In this document: positions 43,912-54,674 of the stretch, piece by piece
How the letters are laid out: the number at the start of each line of letters is the position of its first letter
How positions within the stretch are numbered: the first letter of the stretch is position 1
Assembly (NCBI RefSeq): GCF_012911865.1
Contig: NZ_JAAXYH010000003.1
Coordinates: 62,001-126,000, forward strand
Origin: Shewanella salipaludis
GTDB taxonomy: Bacteria > Pseudomonadota > Gammaproteobacteria > Enterobacterales > Shewanellaceae
Direction: 5' to 3'
Length of the DNA stretch: 64,000 nt
Position numbers and translations under genes: made by a program
The notes under the pieces: model-generated
Seen by the model: the letters and a program-made list of their open reading frames with translations, nothing else
What the model was told of the DNA's origin: nothing
Database searches by the model: none

Positions 43912-46734
43912 TTAGGCAAACTCACGCTGTTCACCGGCACCTTCGATGTTGGTGACACAGCGTTGACATAATGTTGGATGTGCCTCGATAGTGCTCACCT
44001 CTTCTCTGTGGTGCCAGCAACGCTCGCACTTGGCCGCTTCGCTCTTGGCCACCACTAATTTCAAGGCGCCCAGCTCTGTCTCGGCCGCATTGTCCGGCGC
44101 CGAAGCCAGTGGCAACACTGAGGCACCTGAGGTCAAGAGCACGAATCTGAGTTCATCGCCTATCTTGGCCAGCTCGGCGGCTAGGGCTGCGTCGGCATAC
44201 AAGCTGACTTCGGCCTCCAACGAACCGCCGATACGCTTATCGCGGCGCGCCTGCTCTATCACCTTGTTGACTTCGGTACGCACCGCCAGCAGTTGCTGCC
44301 AATAGTCATCGCTCAAGTCTGTGGCCAGCGTGACCGACTCCAGACCCTGATACCATTCCTGGGTAAACACATAGGCCGCCCGCTCACCCGGCAGCAGCTG
44401 CCAGATTTCATCCGCGGTGAAGCTCAGGATTGGCGCTATCCAGCGCACCATGGCCTCGGCGATGTGATACAGGGCAGACTGACAGCTACGACGGGCATGA
44501 CCTTCCTGCTTCGCCGTGTATTGTCTGTCTTTGATGATATCCAGATAGAAGCTGCCCAGCTCGACCGAGCAGAACTGCATCAATTTTTGGGTCACCTGGT
44601 GGAAGTTGTACTGCTCATAGGCTTCCAACAACTCCTGTTGCAGGGCAGCAGCGCGGCGCACCACCCAACGGTCCAGCGCCACCATGTCCCCGACCGCAAC
44701 CATGTCTTTCACAGGGTCGAAACCGTTGAGGTTCGCCAGCAAGAAACGCGCCGTGTTACGGATACGGCGATAGGCATCGGCACTGCGGTTGAGGATCTCA
44801 TCCGAGACCGTCATCTCACCGCTGTAATCGGTGGCAGCCACCCAGAGACGCAGAATATCGGCGCCCAGCTTGTTGGTCACAGTCTGCGGCGCTATCACGT
44901 TGCCGACAGACTTGGACATCTTGCGGCCCTTGCCATCGACGGTAAAACCATGGGTCAGCACTTGCTTATAAGGCGCCTTGCCATTCATGGCGGTGGAGAT
45001 CATCAGGGATGACATGAACCAGCCGCGGTGTTGATCGCTGCCTTCCAGATACAAGTCTATGTCATGGCCCTGGAATTCGGGACGCGCGGCAACCACGGAC
45101 GAGAAGGTCGAACCCGAGTCGTACCAGACGTCCAGGGTATCCGTCACCTTGCGGTATTGCTCGGCTTCGTCGCCGAGCAGCTCGGCTTCGTCCAGATCCC
45201 ACCAGGCCTGGATGCCCTGCTGTTCGATACGATGTGCCACCCGCTCCATCAGGGACACGCTGTCCGGATGCAGCTCTTCCGTCTCACGGTGTACGAACAG
45301 TGTGATAGGCACGCCCCAGGTACGCTGACGCGAGATACACCAGTCTGGGCGGTTCTCGACCATCTTCTCGATGCGGCTCTGGCCCCAGTCCGGGATCCAC
45401 TGGGTATTGTCTATTTCCTTCAACGCCTGGGCGCGCAGGCCATGGTTGTCCATGGAGATGAACCACTGAGGTGTGGCGCGGAAGATGATTGGGGTCTTGT
45501 GGCGCCAGCAATGAGGGTAGCTGTGACGATAGGCCACATGGTGCAACAGAGTGCCCTTCTCTTTCAGCAGTGCGACCACATTGTCGTTGGCCTTGAACAC
45601 ATGCTGACCGGCGAAGATCTCTGTGTCCGGCTTATAGACGCCGTTATCGCCAACCGGGTTGGCGACTTCCAGGCCGTATTTCTGTCCGACCACGAAGTCG
45701 TCCTGGCCATGACCAGGTGCGGTATGCACTATGCCGGTACCCGCGTCTGTAGTGACGTGCTCGCCTAAAATGGCAGGCACATCGAAGGCGTAGAAAGGAT
45801 GGTTGAAGCGCAGCAGCTCGAGCTCGCTGCCCTTGGCCTGGCCCAGGATGCTATGACGTTCGGCGCCATAACGCTCGAGACAGGCTTCGACCAGCACCTC
45901 GGCCAAGATCAGCGCCTGGGTCACACCTTCTTTCTCGAATTCGACCAGGCTGTAGTCCAGCTCAGGACTCAGAGATAAGCCGCGGTTGGCAGGCAGAGTC
46001 CAGGGAGTGGTGGTCCAGATCGCCATAGACACTGGGTGTGCGTAATCACCGACCTTGAACTTGGCCAGCACAGCAGCCTTGTCGGCGGCGCCAAAGGCGA
46101 CGTCGATAGCAGGGGATGTCTTGTCCTCGTATTCCACTTCGGCTTCCGCCAGGGCGGAGCCACAATCGGTACACCAATGCACTGGCTTGACGCCCTTATG
46201 CAAGTGACCGCTGGCAATCACCTTGGCGAGCGAGCGCACTATGTTGGCTTCGGTGGCAAAATCCATGGTCAGGTAGGGATTATTCCAGTCACCCAGCACC
46301 CCCAAACGAATGAAGTCGTCACGCTGGCCATCGACCTGCGTGGCGGCGTATTTGCGACATTCTTCACGGAACTCGGCGGCGGATATCTTCTGCCCAGGCT
46401 TGCCGACTTTCTGTTCGACCTTGAGTTCTATGGGCAAGCCGTGACAATCCCAGCCCGGCACATAAGGAGCGTCGAAACCCGACATAGTCTTGGATTTGAC
46501 TATGATGTCTTTGAGAATTTTATTAACTGAGTGACCTATATGAATACTGCCATTCGCATAAGGAGGGCCATCATGCAAAATAAAGGGTTTACGGCCAATA
46601 CGACTCTCACGGATCTGTTGATACAGTCCGTCCTGGGTCCAGCGAGTTAACATTTCTGGCTCGCGATTGGCCAAATTACCGCGCATCGGAAACTCAGTTT
46701 CCGGCAAATTCAAAGTAAATTTATAGTCGCTCAT
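43912..46734 (-). CDS. ileS: Isoleucyl-tRNA synthetase
   Basis: A 940-aa class I synthetase. The HIGH signature is in [19 protein letters not shown], the editing domain contains [14 protein letters not shown], and KMSKS is in [14 protein letters not shown]-terminal zinc finger is formed by CERCWHH and LCQRC. The start [12 protein letters not shown] is preceded by AGGA; the longer frame overlaps ribF and is not supported. It lies between ribF and lspA in the conserved block. Confidence 0.98.
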   Translation of the reverse strand: MSDYKFTLNLPETEFPMRGNLANREPEMLTRWTQDGLYQQIRESRIGRKPFILHDGPPYANGSIHIGHSVNKILKDIIVKSKTMSGFDAPYVPGWDCHGLPIELKVEQKVGKPGQKISAAEFREECRKYAATQVDGQRDDFIRLGVLGDWNNPYLTMDFATEANIVRSLAKVIASGHLHKGVKPVHWCTDCGSALAEAEVEYEDKTSPAIDVAFGAADKAAVLAKFKVGDYAHPVSMAIWTTTPWTLPANRGLSLSPELDYSLVEFEKEGVTQALILAEVLVEACLERYGAERHSILGQAKGSELELLRFNHPFYAFDVPAILGEHVTTDAGTGIVHTAPGHGQDDFVVGQKYGLEVANPVGDNGVYKPDTEIFAGQHVFKANDNVVALLKEKGTLLHHVAYRHSYPHCWRHKTPIIFRATPQWFISMDNHGLRAQALKEIDNTQWIPDWGQSRIEKMVENRPDWCISRQRTWGVPITLFVHRETEELHPDSVSLMERVAHRIEQQGIQAWWDLDEAELLGDEAEQYRKVTDTLDVWYDSGSTFSSVVAARPEFQGHDIDLYLEGSDQHRGWFMSSLMISTAMNGKAPYKQVLTHGFTVDGKGRKMSKSVGNVIAPQTVTNKLGADILRLWVAATDYSGEMTVSDEILNRSADAYRRIRNTARFLLANLNGFDPVKDMVAVGDMVALDRWVVRRAAALQQELLEAYEQYNFHQVTQKLMQFCSVELGSFYLDIIKDRQYTAKQEGHARRSCQSALYHIAEAMVRWIAPILSFTADEIWQLLPGERAAYVFTQEWYQGLESVTLATDLSDDYWQQLLAVRTEVNKVIEQARRDKRIGGSLEAEVSLYADAALAAELAKIGDELRFVLLTSGASVLPLASAPDNAAETELGALKLVVAKSEAAKCERCWHHREEVSTIEAHPTLCQRCVTNIEGAGEQREFA

Positions 46735-46765
46735 TGATCCTATACCGTTAATTAAGCTGATAACC

Positions 46766-47701
46766 TCAGCCTGCATCATTGCCAAACAAGGCTCTGGCCT
46801 CATTTGCATCATTCAAAATTTGTTGTTTCAACGCCTCCAGAGACTCGAAGGGTTGCTCTTCCCGCAGCTTAGCCACCAACTCCACTTCTACCCTGCGACC
46901 ATAGAGATCGCCGTCGAAATCAAACAAGTGCACCTCGAGCAAACATTCCTGGCCATTGACCGTCGGCCTGAAACCTATGTTGGCCATGCCTTCATACACT
47001 TCGCTGCCATCCCAGAAGAAGCGCACCGCAAACACCCCACGCACTGGCACTACGTTGCGTTTGAGGGCTATGTTGGCCGTGGGGAATCCCAAGGTTCGCC
47101 CCAGTTTCTGCCCATGAGCCACTCTCCCGCTCAGGGTAAAAGGGTGTCCCAGCATGCGCCTGGCTTGCTCCAGGTTGCCCTTTGCCAACTGCTCCCGCAC
47201 CGCCGTCGAGCTAACCCGCTGATCGCCGAGCATGAAACTCTGGGTGTTCACCACGGTAAAACCGTACTTCTTACCCGCCTGGTGCAGCATCTCAAAATTG
47301 CCGCGACGACCCTTACCGAAACAAAAATCGTCGCCGACAACCAGGTACTTAACCCCCAGCTTGTTGACCAGCAACTCCTGAATAAAATCCTCGGCCGGCT
47401 GATTGGCAAACTTGGCATTGAAGTTAACACACACTAACCTCTCAACCCCGAGTTCGTCGAGCAACATGACCTTGTCACGCAATCGGCTCAAACGGGCTGG
47501 CGCATTTTCGCCACAGAACAACTCCTGCGGCTGAGGCTCGAAGGTCATCAGGGTGACAGGCAAGTGGTAAAGCTCACCCTTGCTCACCAGATTGGCTATC
47601 ACCTGCGCGTGGCCACGATGGACACCATCGAAGTTGCCTATGGTCAACACACAACCTTTGTGTGCCGGCAAAATATTGTGTATTCCGCGGATTAATTCCA
47701 T
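46766..47701 (-). CDS. ribF: Bifunctional riboflavin kinase/FAD synthetase
   Basis: A 311-aa enzyme that makes FMN and FAD. The nucleotidyltransferase domain starts [20 protein letters not shown] and includes [15 protein letters not shown]. The kinase domain follows ([20 protein letters not shown], then [13 protein letters not shown]). Gene position between murJ and ileS is conserved in gammaproteobacteria. Confidence 0.97.
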   Translation of the reverse strand: MELIRGIHNILPAHKGCVLTIGNFDGVHRGHAQVIANLVSKGELYHLPVTLMTFEPQPQELFCGENAPARLSRLRDKVMLLDELGVERLVCVNFNAKFANQPAEDFIQELLVNKLGVKYLVVGDDFCFGKGRRGNFEMLHQAGKKYGFTVVNTQSFMLGDQRVSSTAVREQLAKGNLEQARRMLGHPFTLSGRVAHGQKLGRTLGFPTANIALKRNVVPVRGVFAVRFFWDGSEVYEGMANIGFRPTVNGQECLLEVHLFDFDGDLYGRRVEVELVAKLREEQPFESLEALKQQILNDANEARALFGNDAG

Positions 47702-47766
47702 GACTTTATACGGCTGCCAAACCCAAATCGGCCGATTATATAACAGCTATCGTTGAGAATCAGCAC

Positions 47767-49326
47767 TCAAACTCCAGGTTTCATCTTCCAGGGACGGATA
47801 CCGAGCAACAACAGACTCAAAATGTAGCTCAAGGCACCCGTAACAATCAGGCCGGTTAAGGCCATGGCGCGCTCTGCCAACTGCCATTGCAGCCATGTGG
47901 ACAGAGGCGGCGTCAGATAATACAAGACTAACACCATCATCAGGGTCGCCACTACGGCTTTTATGAAAAACCTCAGCGTTTGGCCGCCGACGCGGTAGAT
48001 ACCGGCCAAGTGCAGGCCGCGGTACAAGAGTCCGGCATTGAGCAGCGCCGACATGGAAGTGGCAATCGCCAGGCCGACATAACCGAAGGGAATGGCAAAT
48101 ACCAGATTCAGCCCCATGTTGCTCACCATGGCTATGACGCCATAGCGTACCGGCGTCCTGGTATCCTGGCGCGAGTAATAACCGGGTGCGAGCACCTTGA
48201 CCAACATGAAACTGAGCAAGCCACTGCCGTAGGCCATCAAGCTGTAGGATGCCATGATGACATCCGCTTCAGAAAAGGCCCCACGCATAAAGAGCACCAT
48301 CAACATGGGTTTGGCCAACAGGATGAGCCCGAACATGGCGGGCAAGCCCAACAACAAAATGGTTTCAATGCCCCACTCCAGGGTGCGGCTGAAGCCGGCG
48401 CCCTCGGCATTGACATGCTTGCGCGACAGTGCCGGCAGGATCACGGTCGCGATCGCTATACCGAAGAGTCCAAGGGGGAACTCCAACAAACGGTCGGAAT
48501 AATAGAGCCAGCTGATCGAGCCCGTCATCAGGAAGCTGGCGATAAAGGTATCGAACAGCAAGTTGATCTGGGAAACGGACACGCCGAACAAGGCCGGCAG
48601 CATCAGGGTGCGGATCTTCACCACCCCAGGGTGCTGCCAGCCCCAGGAAGGCTTGACCAGGGCTTTCTCCCTTAAGAGAAACGGGATCTGGAACAGGAAT
48701 TGAATCACGCCACCGAAAAACACCCCCCAGGCCAGGCCTATCTCGGGGCGGGCCATATTCGGCGCCATGTAGAGGGCGGCGGCTATGATGGCGACGTTCA
48801 GGAATACCGGGGTAAAGGCGGATACGGCAAAGCGGCCCCGGGTGTTCAAGATAGACCCGGCCAAGGCGGTGAAGGTGATGAACCAGAGATAGGGAAAGGT
48901 GATCTTCAGCATCAGCGATGCCAATTCAAATTTGGCCCCATTGGGCTCATCATTCAGCCAGGCCAGGAACCAACCGCCGCCGAATAAGGCCGACAGTATC
49001 GGCGATCCCAGCACGCCGAACAGGGTCACCAGGGTCACCATCAAACCCAAGGTACCTGCGACTTTACTGAGCAACTCCCTGGTTGCCTCCGGCGTGTGTT
49101 TTTCTTGATATTCGGTTAATACAGGCACGAAAGCCTGAGCGAATGCCCCTTCGGCAAACAGGCGACGTAAAAAATTGGGGATTTTATTCGCGAAGAAAAA
49201 AACATCTGCACTGCTGCCTGCGCCCATTAAGTTGGCAATCACCACATCACGAACCAGGCCTAAAACACGTGAAATCAAGGTCATAGCACTAACTATCATG
49301 CCAGACCGCATTAATTTTTTACTCAA
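47767..49326 (-). CDS. murJ: Lipid II flippase MurJ
   Basis: A 519-aa inner-membrane protein of the MVF family with about 14 helices that moves lipid II across the membrane. The start is [20 protein letters not shown] with the conserved Arg and Asp. [20 protein letters not shown] and [19 protein letters not shown]-type segments are typical. It lies upstream of ribF with a 65-bp gap and is divergent from rpsT. Confidence 0.97.
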   Translation of the reverse strand: MSKKLMRSGMIVSAMTLISRVLGLVRDVVIANLMGAGSSADVFFFANKIPNFLRRLFAEGAFAQAFVPVLTEYQEKHTPEATRELLSKVAGTLGLMVTLVTLFGVLGSPILSALFGGGWFLAWLNDEPNGAKFELASLMLKITFPYLWFITFTALAGSILNTRGRFAVSAFTPVFLNVAIIAAALYMAPNMARPEIGLAWGVFFGGVIQFLFQIPFLLREKALVKPSWGWQHPGVVKIRTLMLPALFGVSVSQINLLFDTFIASFLMTGSISWLYYSDRLLEFPLGLFGIAIATVILPALSRKHVNAEGAGFSRTLEWGIETILLLGLPAMFGLILLAKPMLMVLFMRGAFSEADVIMASYSLMAYGSGLLSFMLVKVLAPGYYSRQDTRTPVRYGVIAMVSNMGLNLVFAIPFGYVGLAIATSMSALLNAGLLYRGLHLAGIYRVGGQTLRFFIKAVVATLMMVLVLYYLTPPLSTWLQWQLAERAMALTGLIVTGALSYILSLLLLGIRPWKMKPGV

Positions 49327-49503
49327 ACGACCCCCAGAACTCCGCCGGATTTCTTCGGCGATTTATGGCAAAAATTCGACCCTGGCTCTGTCACACGGCG
49401 GGAATTGCTGCTAGAATTGCGCCACATATTACACGAGTTGGGTTGAAGATCGCCAAGCCGGTTGGATTAATTTATCTTTATGATGATTATTCAATCATAG
49501 TCG

Positions 49504-49532
49504 TTGACAAAGTGACTAAAAGCAGGCATAGT
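49504..49532 (+). promoter_or_regulatory. Promoter of rpsT
   Basis: TTGACA (49504-49509), a 17-base spacer and CATAGT (49527-49532). The start point would lie about 40 bases before the rpsT start. Confidence 0.65.
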
Positions 49533-49577
49533 CCTCGGCCTTTAAAAGTATCAAATCCAGTTTTTAGGAGTTGCACC

Positions 49578-49844
49578 TTGGCTAATAGCAAGTCTGCAAA
49601 GAAGCGCGCGCTTCAGTCTGAAAAGCGTCGTCAGCATAACGCCAGCCGTCGCTCAATGTTACGTACATACGTTAAAAAAGTAATCGCTGCAATTAAAGCA
49701 GGTGATCACAAAGTAGCAACAGAAGCTTTTGCTGCTGCACAACCTATAGTTGACCGTATGGCTGCTAAAGGTCTTATTCACAAGAATAAGGCTGCACGTC
49801 ATAAGGCTCGTCTAAACGCTAAGATCAAAGCACTGGCTGCTTAA
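49578..49844 (+). CDS. rpsT: 30S ribosomal protein S20
   Basis: An 88-aa ribosomal protein that binds 16S rRNA, beginning [20 protein letters not shown]. The start is TTG, with AGGAG 7 bases upstream; E. coli rpsT also uses this rare start, which is linked to its translational autoregulation. An in-frame upstream extension exists but does not match the family. A strong terminator follows. Confidence 0.97.
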   Translation: MANSKSAKKRALQSEKRRQHNASRRSMLRTYVKKVIAAIKAGDHKVATEAFAAAQPIVDRMAAKGLIHKNKAARHKARLNAKIKALAA

Positions 49845-49860
49845 TCGTTATTAGCGAATG

Positions 49861-49888
49861 AAAAAAACCGGCTTAGGCCGGTTTTTTT
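49861..49888 (+). terminator. Terminator of rpsT
   Basis: Stem ACCGGC/GCCGGT with TTAG-type loop, flanked by A-run and followed by seven T's. Confidence 0.92.
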
Positions 49889-50082
49889 ATGCCTGTTTTT
49901 CGCCATTCCAAGCCGATAGCCGCCGTCGTCACTGCTGCACGTCCAGCTGCAGACGTATTTACAGGCTTACATACTGACTTACAGTCGGGGCCGGGACAGG
50001 GCGTCGACTTTTTGTTAGATTATCCGACGGATAAAACCGCACCTAACTCAGTATCAGCAAATAACAAGAATCAAGGACATGC

Positions 50083-51510
50083 ATGAAGCATTACAGAATG
50101 AGCTTATTAGCGAGCCTGCTGGCCGCGAACCTCTTTGGCTGCCAAGTACAGTCGGGCAGCAGCCACAATGCGCCTCAAGCGACGCCGGCGCCCGTCGCCT
50201 TGCTGCAACAGCAAGCCCTGGCCTCGGATCTCGGCTACTCCTTGGTCGAATCACTAACGGTGGAAGTCGGTCCACGTCTGGCCGGCAGCGATAAAGATCT
50301 GGTCGCCGTCGAATGGGCCGAGAGCAAACTCAAGGAACTCGGCTTCGATCGCGTCTACAAGGAGGCGGTACAAGTCCCAGCATGGGATCGCGGTGAGGCC
50401 AAGGCCAGCATAGTCGCGCCTTTCCCCCAACCTCTGGTCATTACCGCCCTCGGCGGCAGCGTGGGCACACCTGAGGCAGGCATTCAGGCCGGCATAGTCC
50501 GCTTCGACAGCCTGGCGGCGCTACAGGCAGCCAGCGAAGCCGAGGTCGCGGGCAAAATTGTCTTCATAGATCAAAAGACCGAACGCCACATCACGGGCAA
50601 GGGCTATGGCAAGAGCGTGGGCGGTCGCAGCCAGGGAGCCGTCGAGGCGGCCAAGAAAGGCGCAGTCGCCCTGGTGATACGCTCCATAGGCACAGATCAT
50701 GACCGTATGCCACATACAGGCATGATGCATTATCAGGATGACATCAGCAGAATTCCGGCGGCGGCCATGTCCGCTCCGGATGCCGACTTGGTCGATGCCA
50801 TGCTGGCACGCGATCCCCATGTGGTGTTGTCGCTCAAGATGTCGCCGAGCAGCCAGGGATTTGCCACCTCTTATAACGTGATTGCCGAAGTGACGGGCAG
50901 TTCGAAACCCGAGGAAATCGTCTTGCTCGGCGCACACCTTGACTCATGGGATCAGGGCACGGGTGCCATAGATGACGGTGCCGGGGTCGCCATAGTCACG
51001 GCCGCGGCCAAACTCATACAGGATCTGCCCCAAAAGCCTGCCCGCACCGTCAGGGTCGTGCTCTTTGCCGCCGAAGAAATAGGCCTCTTGGGTGGCAAGG
51101 CTTATATCCAGGCCCATAAGCAGGAGCTGGCGAAACATTACATGGCGGCGGAGTCCGACTTCGGCGCCGGAAAGATCTATCGGATGGATGTGAATGTCGC
51201 AGCAACGGCCTTGGATGAAGTAAAGGCTCTCGCGGCGCCCATGGCCAACAACGGGGTGGCATTCGGCGACAACGGCGCCTCAGGTGGTTCTGAGGTGTCC
51301 ATGCTGCCGGCACAAGGGGTGCCTGTCGCCTCACTCAGGCAAGATGGTACAGACTATTTCGATTACCATCACACCCCCAACGATACCCTGGACAAGATAG
51401 ATGCTGCGGCACTGGCACAGAATATCGCCGCCTATGCCCAGTTTGCCTATTTGATGGCCGACTCCAGGCTTCAGCTCAGACCTATCCTCTCCCAAGACGT
51501 CCAGGAGTAG
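50083..51510 (+). CDS. M28-family zinc peptidase, lipoprotein
   Basis: A 475-aa exported aminopeptidase or carboxypeptidase-type enzyme. The N-terminus has a lipobox (LLASLLAANLFGCQVQ). A PA domain lies between the N-terminal part and the catalytic domain. Zinc ligands are visible as His and Asp in LLGAHLDSWDQGTGAIDDGA, the catalytic Glu pair in LFAAEEIGLLGG, an acidic ligand in MAAESDFGAG, and the last His in DYHHTPNDTLDKID. It probably degrades peptides at the periplasmic face or outer membrane. It is monocistronic with its own terminator. Confidence 0.92.
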   Translation: MKHYRMSLLASLLAANLFGCQVQSGSSHNAPQATPAPVALLQQQALASDLGYSLVESLTVEVGPRLAGSDKDLVAVEWAESKLKELGFDRVYKEAVQVPAWDRGEAKASIVAPFPQPLVITALGGSVGTPEAGIQAGIVRFDSLAALQAASEAEVAGKIVFIDQKTERHITGKGYGKSVGGRSQGAVEAAKKGAVALVIRSIGTDHDRMPHTGMMHYQDDISRIPAAAMSAPDADLVDAMLARDPHVVLSLKMSPSSQGFATSYNVIAEVTGSSKPEEIVLLGAHLDSWDQGTGAIDDGAGVAIVTAAAKLIQDLPQKPARTVRVVLFAAEEIGLLGGKAYIQAHKQELAKHYMAAESDFGAGKIYRMDVNVAATALDEVKALAAPMANNGVAFGDNGASGGSEVSMLPAQGVPVASLRQDGTDYFDYHHTPNDTLDKIDAAALAQNIAAYAQFAYLMADSRLQLRPILSQDVQE

Positions 51511-51532
51511 CCCGACGGCTTGCCGGCACGAT

Positions 51533-51559
51533 AAAAAAGCAGCCTAAGGCTGCTTTTTT
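51533..51559. terminator. Bidirectional terminator between the M28 peptidase gene and yaaA
   Basis: Stem GCAGCC/GGCTGC with TAA loop, flanked by six A's and six T's. Confidence 0.9.
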
Positions 51560-51593
51560 ATCTCTCCAGTGCTTATCTGCCCCGCATGCCCGG

Positions 51594-52367
51594 CTATTGT
51601 TCCTCTCTCAAGAAGGTAGGCTGCGCCGGCGTCGACTCTTCCTGGCTGTAGTAATAACCGCCGCCAGTAAATTGCTGTAACTGCTCGAGTGAATTGACAC
51701 CCTGGGTGATGAGGTATCTTGCCATCATGCCGCGAGCCCGTTTGGCAAAGAAACTGATCACCTTATACTGGCCATTCTTCCTGTCCTTGAATACCGGCGT
51801 GATCAAACGCGCCTGCAGCTGTTTGCTCTTAACCGCCTTGAAGTACTCATTGGAGGCGAGGTTAACCAGCATGTCATCGCCCTGGGCGGCCACTGCGTTA
51901 TCAACCTCATGGGTGATGCTGTCACCCCAGAACTCATACAGGTTCTTTCCCCTGGGATTGGCAAGGGCAGTCCCCATCTCCAGCCGGTAAGGTTGCATCA
52001 GATCCAATGGCTTGAGTAAGCCATACAGGCCGGAGAGGATACGCAGATGCCGCTGCGCCGCCGTGAGTTCCGAGTCCGTGAGCGAATCTGCATCCAGGCC
52101 GGTGTATACGTCGCCACGAAAGGCGAAGATGGCCTGCTTGGCATTCTCGAAGGAGAATTCGGGTTGCCATTGGGCAAATCTGGCCGCGTTCAAACCGGCA
52201 ATCTTATCGCTCACCTTCATCAGTGAGCCTATGTCCTGGGGGCTGAGTCGACGGCAGACAGAGATCAACTCCTGGCTTTGATCTATGAAGTCGGGCTGGG
52301 TGTGTCTCTGGGTAACTGGGGGATGTTCAAAATCCAATGTTTTCGCCGGTGAAACCAATACCAACAT
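51594..52367 (-). CDS. yaaA: Peroxide stress protein YaaA
   Basis: A 257-aa protein of the UPF0246/DUF328 family, starting [17 protein letters not shown]. Conserved segments [19 protein letters not shown] and [18 protein letters not shown] are present. In E. coli YaaA lowers free iron and protects DNA from peroxide; it has DNA-binding activity. It appears monocistronic, with terminators on both sides. Confidence 0.95.
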   Translation of the reverse strand: MLVLVSPAKTLDFEHPPVTQRHTQPDFIDQSQELISVCRRLSPQDIGSLMKVSDKIAGLNAARFAQWQPEFSFENAKQAIFAFRGDVYTGLDADSLTDSELTAAQRHLRILSGLYGLLKPLDLMQPYRLEMGTALANPRGKNLYEFWGDSITHEVDNAVAAQGDDMLVNLASNEYFKAVKSKQLQARLITPVFKDRKNGQYKVISFFAKRARGMMARYLITQGVNSLEQLQQFTGGGYYYSQEESTPAQPTFLREEQ

Positions 52368-52422
52368 CTAAGACTCCGCTCGTAAGGCGTTAAACAGTGC
52401 CCCTATGATATCTTCTGGGCAT

Positions 52423-52454
52423 AAAAAAACCACGCATTAAGTTGCGTGGTTTTT
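52423..52454. terminator. Terminator between the symporter gene and yaaA
   Basis: Stem AAAACCACGCA/TGCGTGGTTTT with A-run and T-run. It follows the minus-strand symporter gene. Confidence 0.88.
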
Positions 52455-52493
52455 CCGAATGCCCGGATAGACTCAGGCTATCAGCCCAGGATA

Positions 52494-53957
52494 TCAGGTA
52501 TTGAGCGGACGTTCGAGCGGCTCAGCAGGGTTCAAATCCTCACCATTCGTCCATATGCTGCCATCCAATTGCTCCCTCAGCTCGGGAAACTTGCGTGGGT
52601 CAAACTCGGGAATGGTTCCCGCATTCAGTTGCTCACGATAGTCATTGATGACACGAATCGCCAGTCCGGACAAGAGCAACAGCGCCACTATGTTCACCGT
52701 CGCCATCAAGCCCATGGACACATCGGCAAGATCCCAAACCAGGCTGATCTTGGCCATGGCACCAAACATCACCATTGCCAGTACACACAGGCGAAACAAG
52801 GGTAAGGCCTTCTTGCTGTTGCCCGACAAGAACATCACATTGGTCTCGGCGTAGGAGTAATTGGCGATGATGGAAGTAAAGCAGAACAGGAAAATGGCGA
52901 TCGCAATGAAAGCCCCGCCCCAATCGCCGACATGGCTGGACAAGGCCCCTATTGTCATTCGGATACCGTCATCTGTCGTGCCCAGATCACCCGACAACAG
53001 GATAATGGCCGCAGTCGCGGTACAGATCACAATAGTGTCGACAAAGACGCCGAACATCTGCACGAAGCCCTGTGAGGCAGGATGATTGGGCGTAGGTGAG
53101 GCACTGGCCGCCACGTTCGCGGCGCTGCCCATACCAGCTTCGTTGGAAAACAACCCGCGCGCGATGCCTGCCTGCATGGCCTGGGCGACACTGTATGCCA
53201 CGCCACCCGCTGCAGCTTCTTGCCAACCGAAGGCACTCTTGAAAACCAGGCTGAATATGGCGGGGATCTGCTCCAGATTGCTCATCACCACCATCAAAGC
53301 CACTAAGATATAGGCCAGCGCCATCACAGGAACCAAGATCTCGGACACCCTGGCCACCTTACGCATGCCGCCTGTGATGACAAAACCACTGAAGACGACC
53401 AGGGCAAGACCCACATACATGGGATTGAAACCGAAGACTTTATCCATGGCACCTGTAATGGTGTTGGCTTGGACGGCATTGAAGACCAGGCCGAAGGCGA
53501 GGATCAGGAACAGGGAAAACAAGATCCCCATCCAACGTTGCCCCAGGCCCTTCTCCATGTAGTAGGCCGGCCCGCCACGGAATTGGCCGTCACTATCCTT
53601 CACCTTATAAATTTGAGCCAATGTCGACTCTATCATGGCCGTCGCCATCCCCAGTACGGCAATAAGCCACATCCAGAAGACGGCGCCCGGCCCGGCAGCC
53701 CCTATGGCAACCGCAACCCCGGCCATATTACCAGCGCCGACGCGGGCCGCCATGCTGGTACAGAAGACCTGAAACGATGACAGGCCACTCTCACAGCCGT
53801 CACGGCTCATGGCGAGCACTTTAATCGAATGACCGAAATGGGTTAGCTGAATGAATGCCAACCTGAGGGTGAAATACAAACCGGCTCCCACCAGCCCGTA
53901 TACCAACAACTTGCCCCAAAGCAGCGCATTAAGAAAATTAACTATGGTTTCTAACAT
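52494..53957 (-). CDS. Sodium:alanine/glycine symporter (AGCS family)
   Basis: A 487-aa inner-membrane transporter with about 11 helices that couples alanine or glycine uptake to sodium. The family signature region is ARVGAGNMAGVAVAIGAAGP, followed by FRGGPAYYMEKGLGQRWMG and FSNEAGMGSAANVAASASPT. The end is a charged cytoplasmic tail. It is monocistronic. A near-perfect CRP site lies about 200 bp upstream (54160-54175), which suggests catabolite control, though the distance is large. Confidence 0.93.
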   Translation of the reverse strand: MLETIVNFLNALLWGKLLVYGLVGAGLYFTLRLAFIQLTHFGHSIKVLAMSRDGCESGLSSFQVFCTSMAARVGAGNMAGVAVAIGAAGPGAVFWMWLIAVLGMATAMIESTLAQIYKVKDSDGQFRGGPAYYMEKGLGQRWMGILFSLFLILAFGLVFNAVQANTITGAMDKVFGFNPMYVGLALVVFSGFVITGGMRKVARVSEILVPVMALAYILVALMVVMSNLEQIPAIFSLVFKSAFGWQEAAAGGVAYSVAQAMQAGIARGLFSNEAGMGSAANVAASASPTPNHPASQGFVQMFGVFVDTIVICTATAAIILLSGDLGTTDDGIRMTIGALSSHVGDWGGAFIAIAIFLFCFTSIIANYSYAETNVMFLSGNSKKALPLFRLCVLAMVMFGAMAKISLVWDLADVSMGLMATVNIVALLLLSGLAIRVINDYREQLNAGTIPEFDPRKFPELREQLDGSIWTNGEDLNPAEPLERPLNT

Positions 53958-54674
53958 ATTATTCTACTTCTTCCCGTAACAAATCCCGCCCAGGCTAGTG
54001 CCTGAACGACATTGGTGGTGAATGAATTCTTCTCATCTAACCTGGTGAATAGCGGCTGATTTATCTTTTAAGTTATACATCCGCGATCGGCAACGCCGAA
54101 ATTCAAGCCATGGCGCCGCTAACCGGTCAGCAAAATAGCACAGTATTCGAAGCTGTCCATGTGATCAAGATCACACAAGAGCATTTGAGCAACATTCAAA
54201 CAGAGCAAAATATACAAGTCCAAGTCGTTGTTAAACTTGTATTAACAATAACGTTACCCGGCTAATCTCCCAGTTCCGGACTCAAACATCCAATCAGGCG
54301 ATACCCGACATAACGAGCTTGCCGACAAGTCGGTCCCGAACGCCTCCAGTCAAAGAGGCATTAAACCAAACCAAGCCTACACTAGGCCCAGGTCGACGGC
54401 AAACCCGGATGAGAGTGCCCCTTGGCGAGTCCGTCACTGCCACCCTGTTCGGCTTAGATTGGTTTTATGTAAACATTTGGTTCTTAAAGCGTAACAATAT
54501 GCTGTTTCAATGAAATATTTCAGCCGTCGAGTGGCAAAATGCGCCGGCTCAATAGATAATTATGCCGGCTGGCGACTAAATCTAAGGATCCCCACACTAA
54601 GGGCCAGCGGTGTTTTGCAGCAAGTTGCAGAGCAGAAATGGCGGAGCAATATGATAATGGACTTGGAGATTATG
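53958..54674. other. Long intergenic region between the symporter gene and the OmpA-family gene
   Basis: About 700 bases with no convincing gene. The CRP site at 54160-54175 is the only clear element; promoters for both divergent genes must also be here. I looked for a glycine riboswitch in front of the symporter and saw none. Confidence 0.55.
54160..54175. promoter_or_regulatory. CRP-binding site
   Basis: TGTGATCAAGATCACA, a near-perfect match to the palindromic CRP consensus TGTGA-N6-TCACA. It is about 200 bp from the symporter start and 500 bp from the OmpA-family start. Confidence 0.75.

Noticed and set aside
46734-46812. N-terminal extension of IleS of 26 residues
   Set aside because: It overlaps the ribF 3' end and has no family support; MSDYKFTLN with AGGA upstream is the normal start.
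53958-54160. Possible glycine riboswitch in front of the alanine/glycine symporter
   Set aside because: The minus strand upstream of 53957 lacks the conserved purine-rich core and tandem aptamer layout; no match could be traced.
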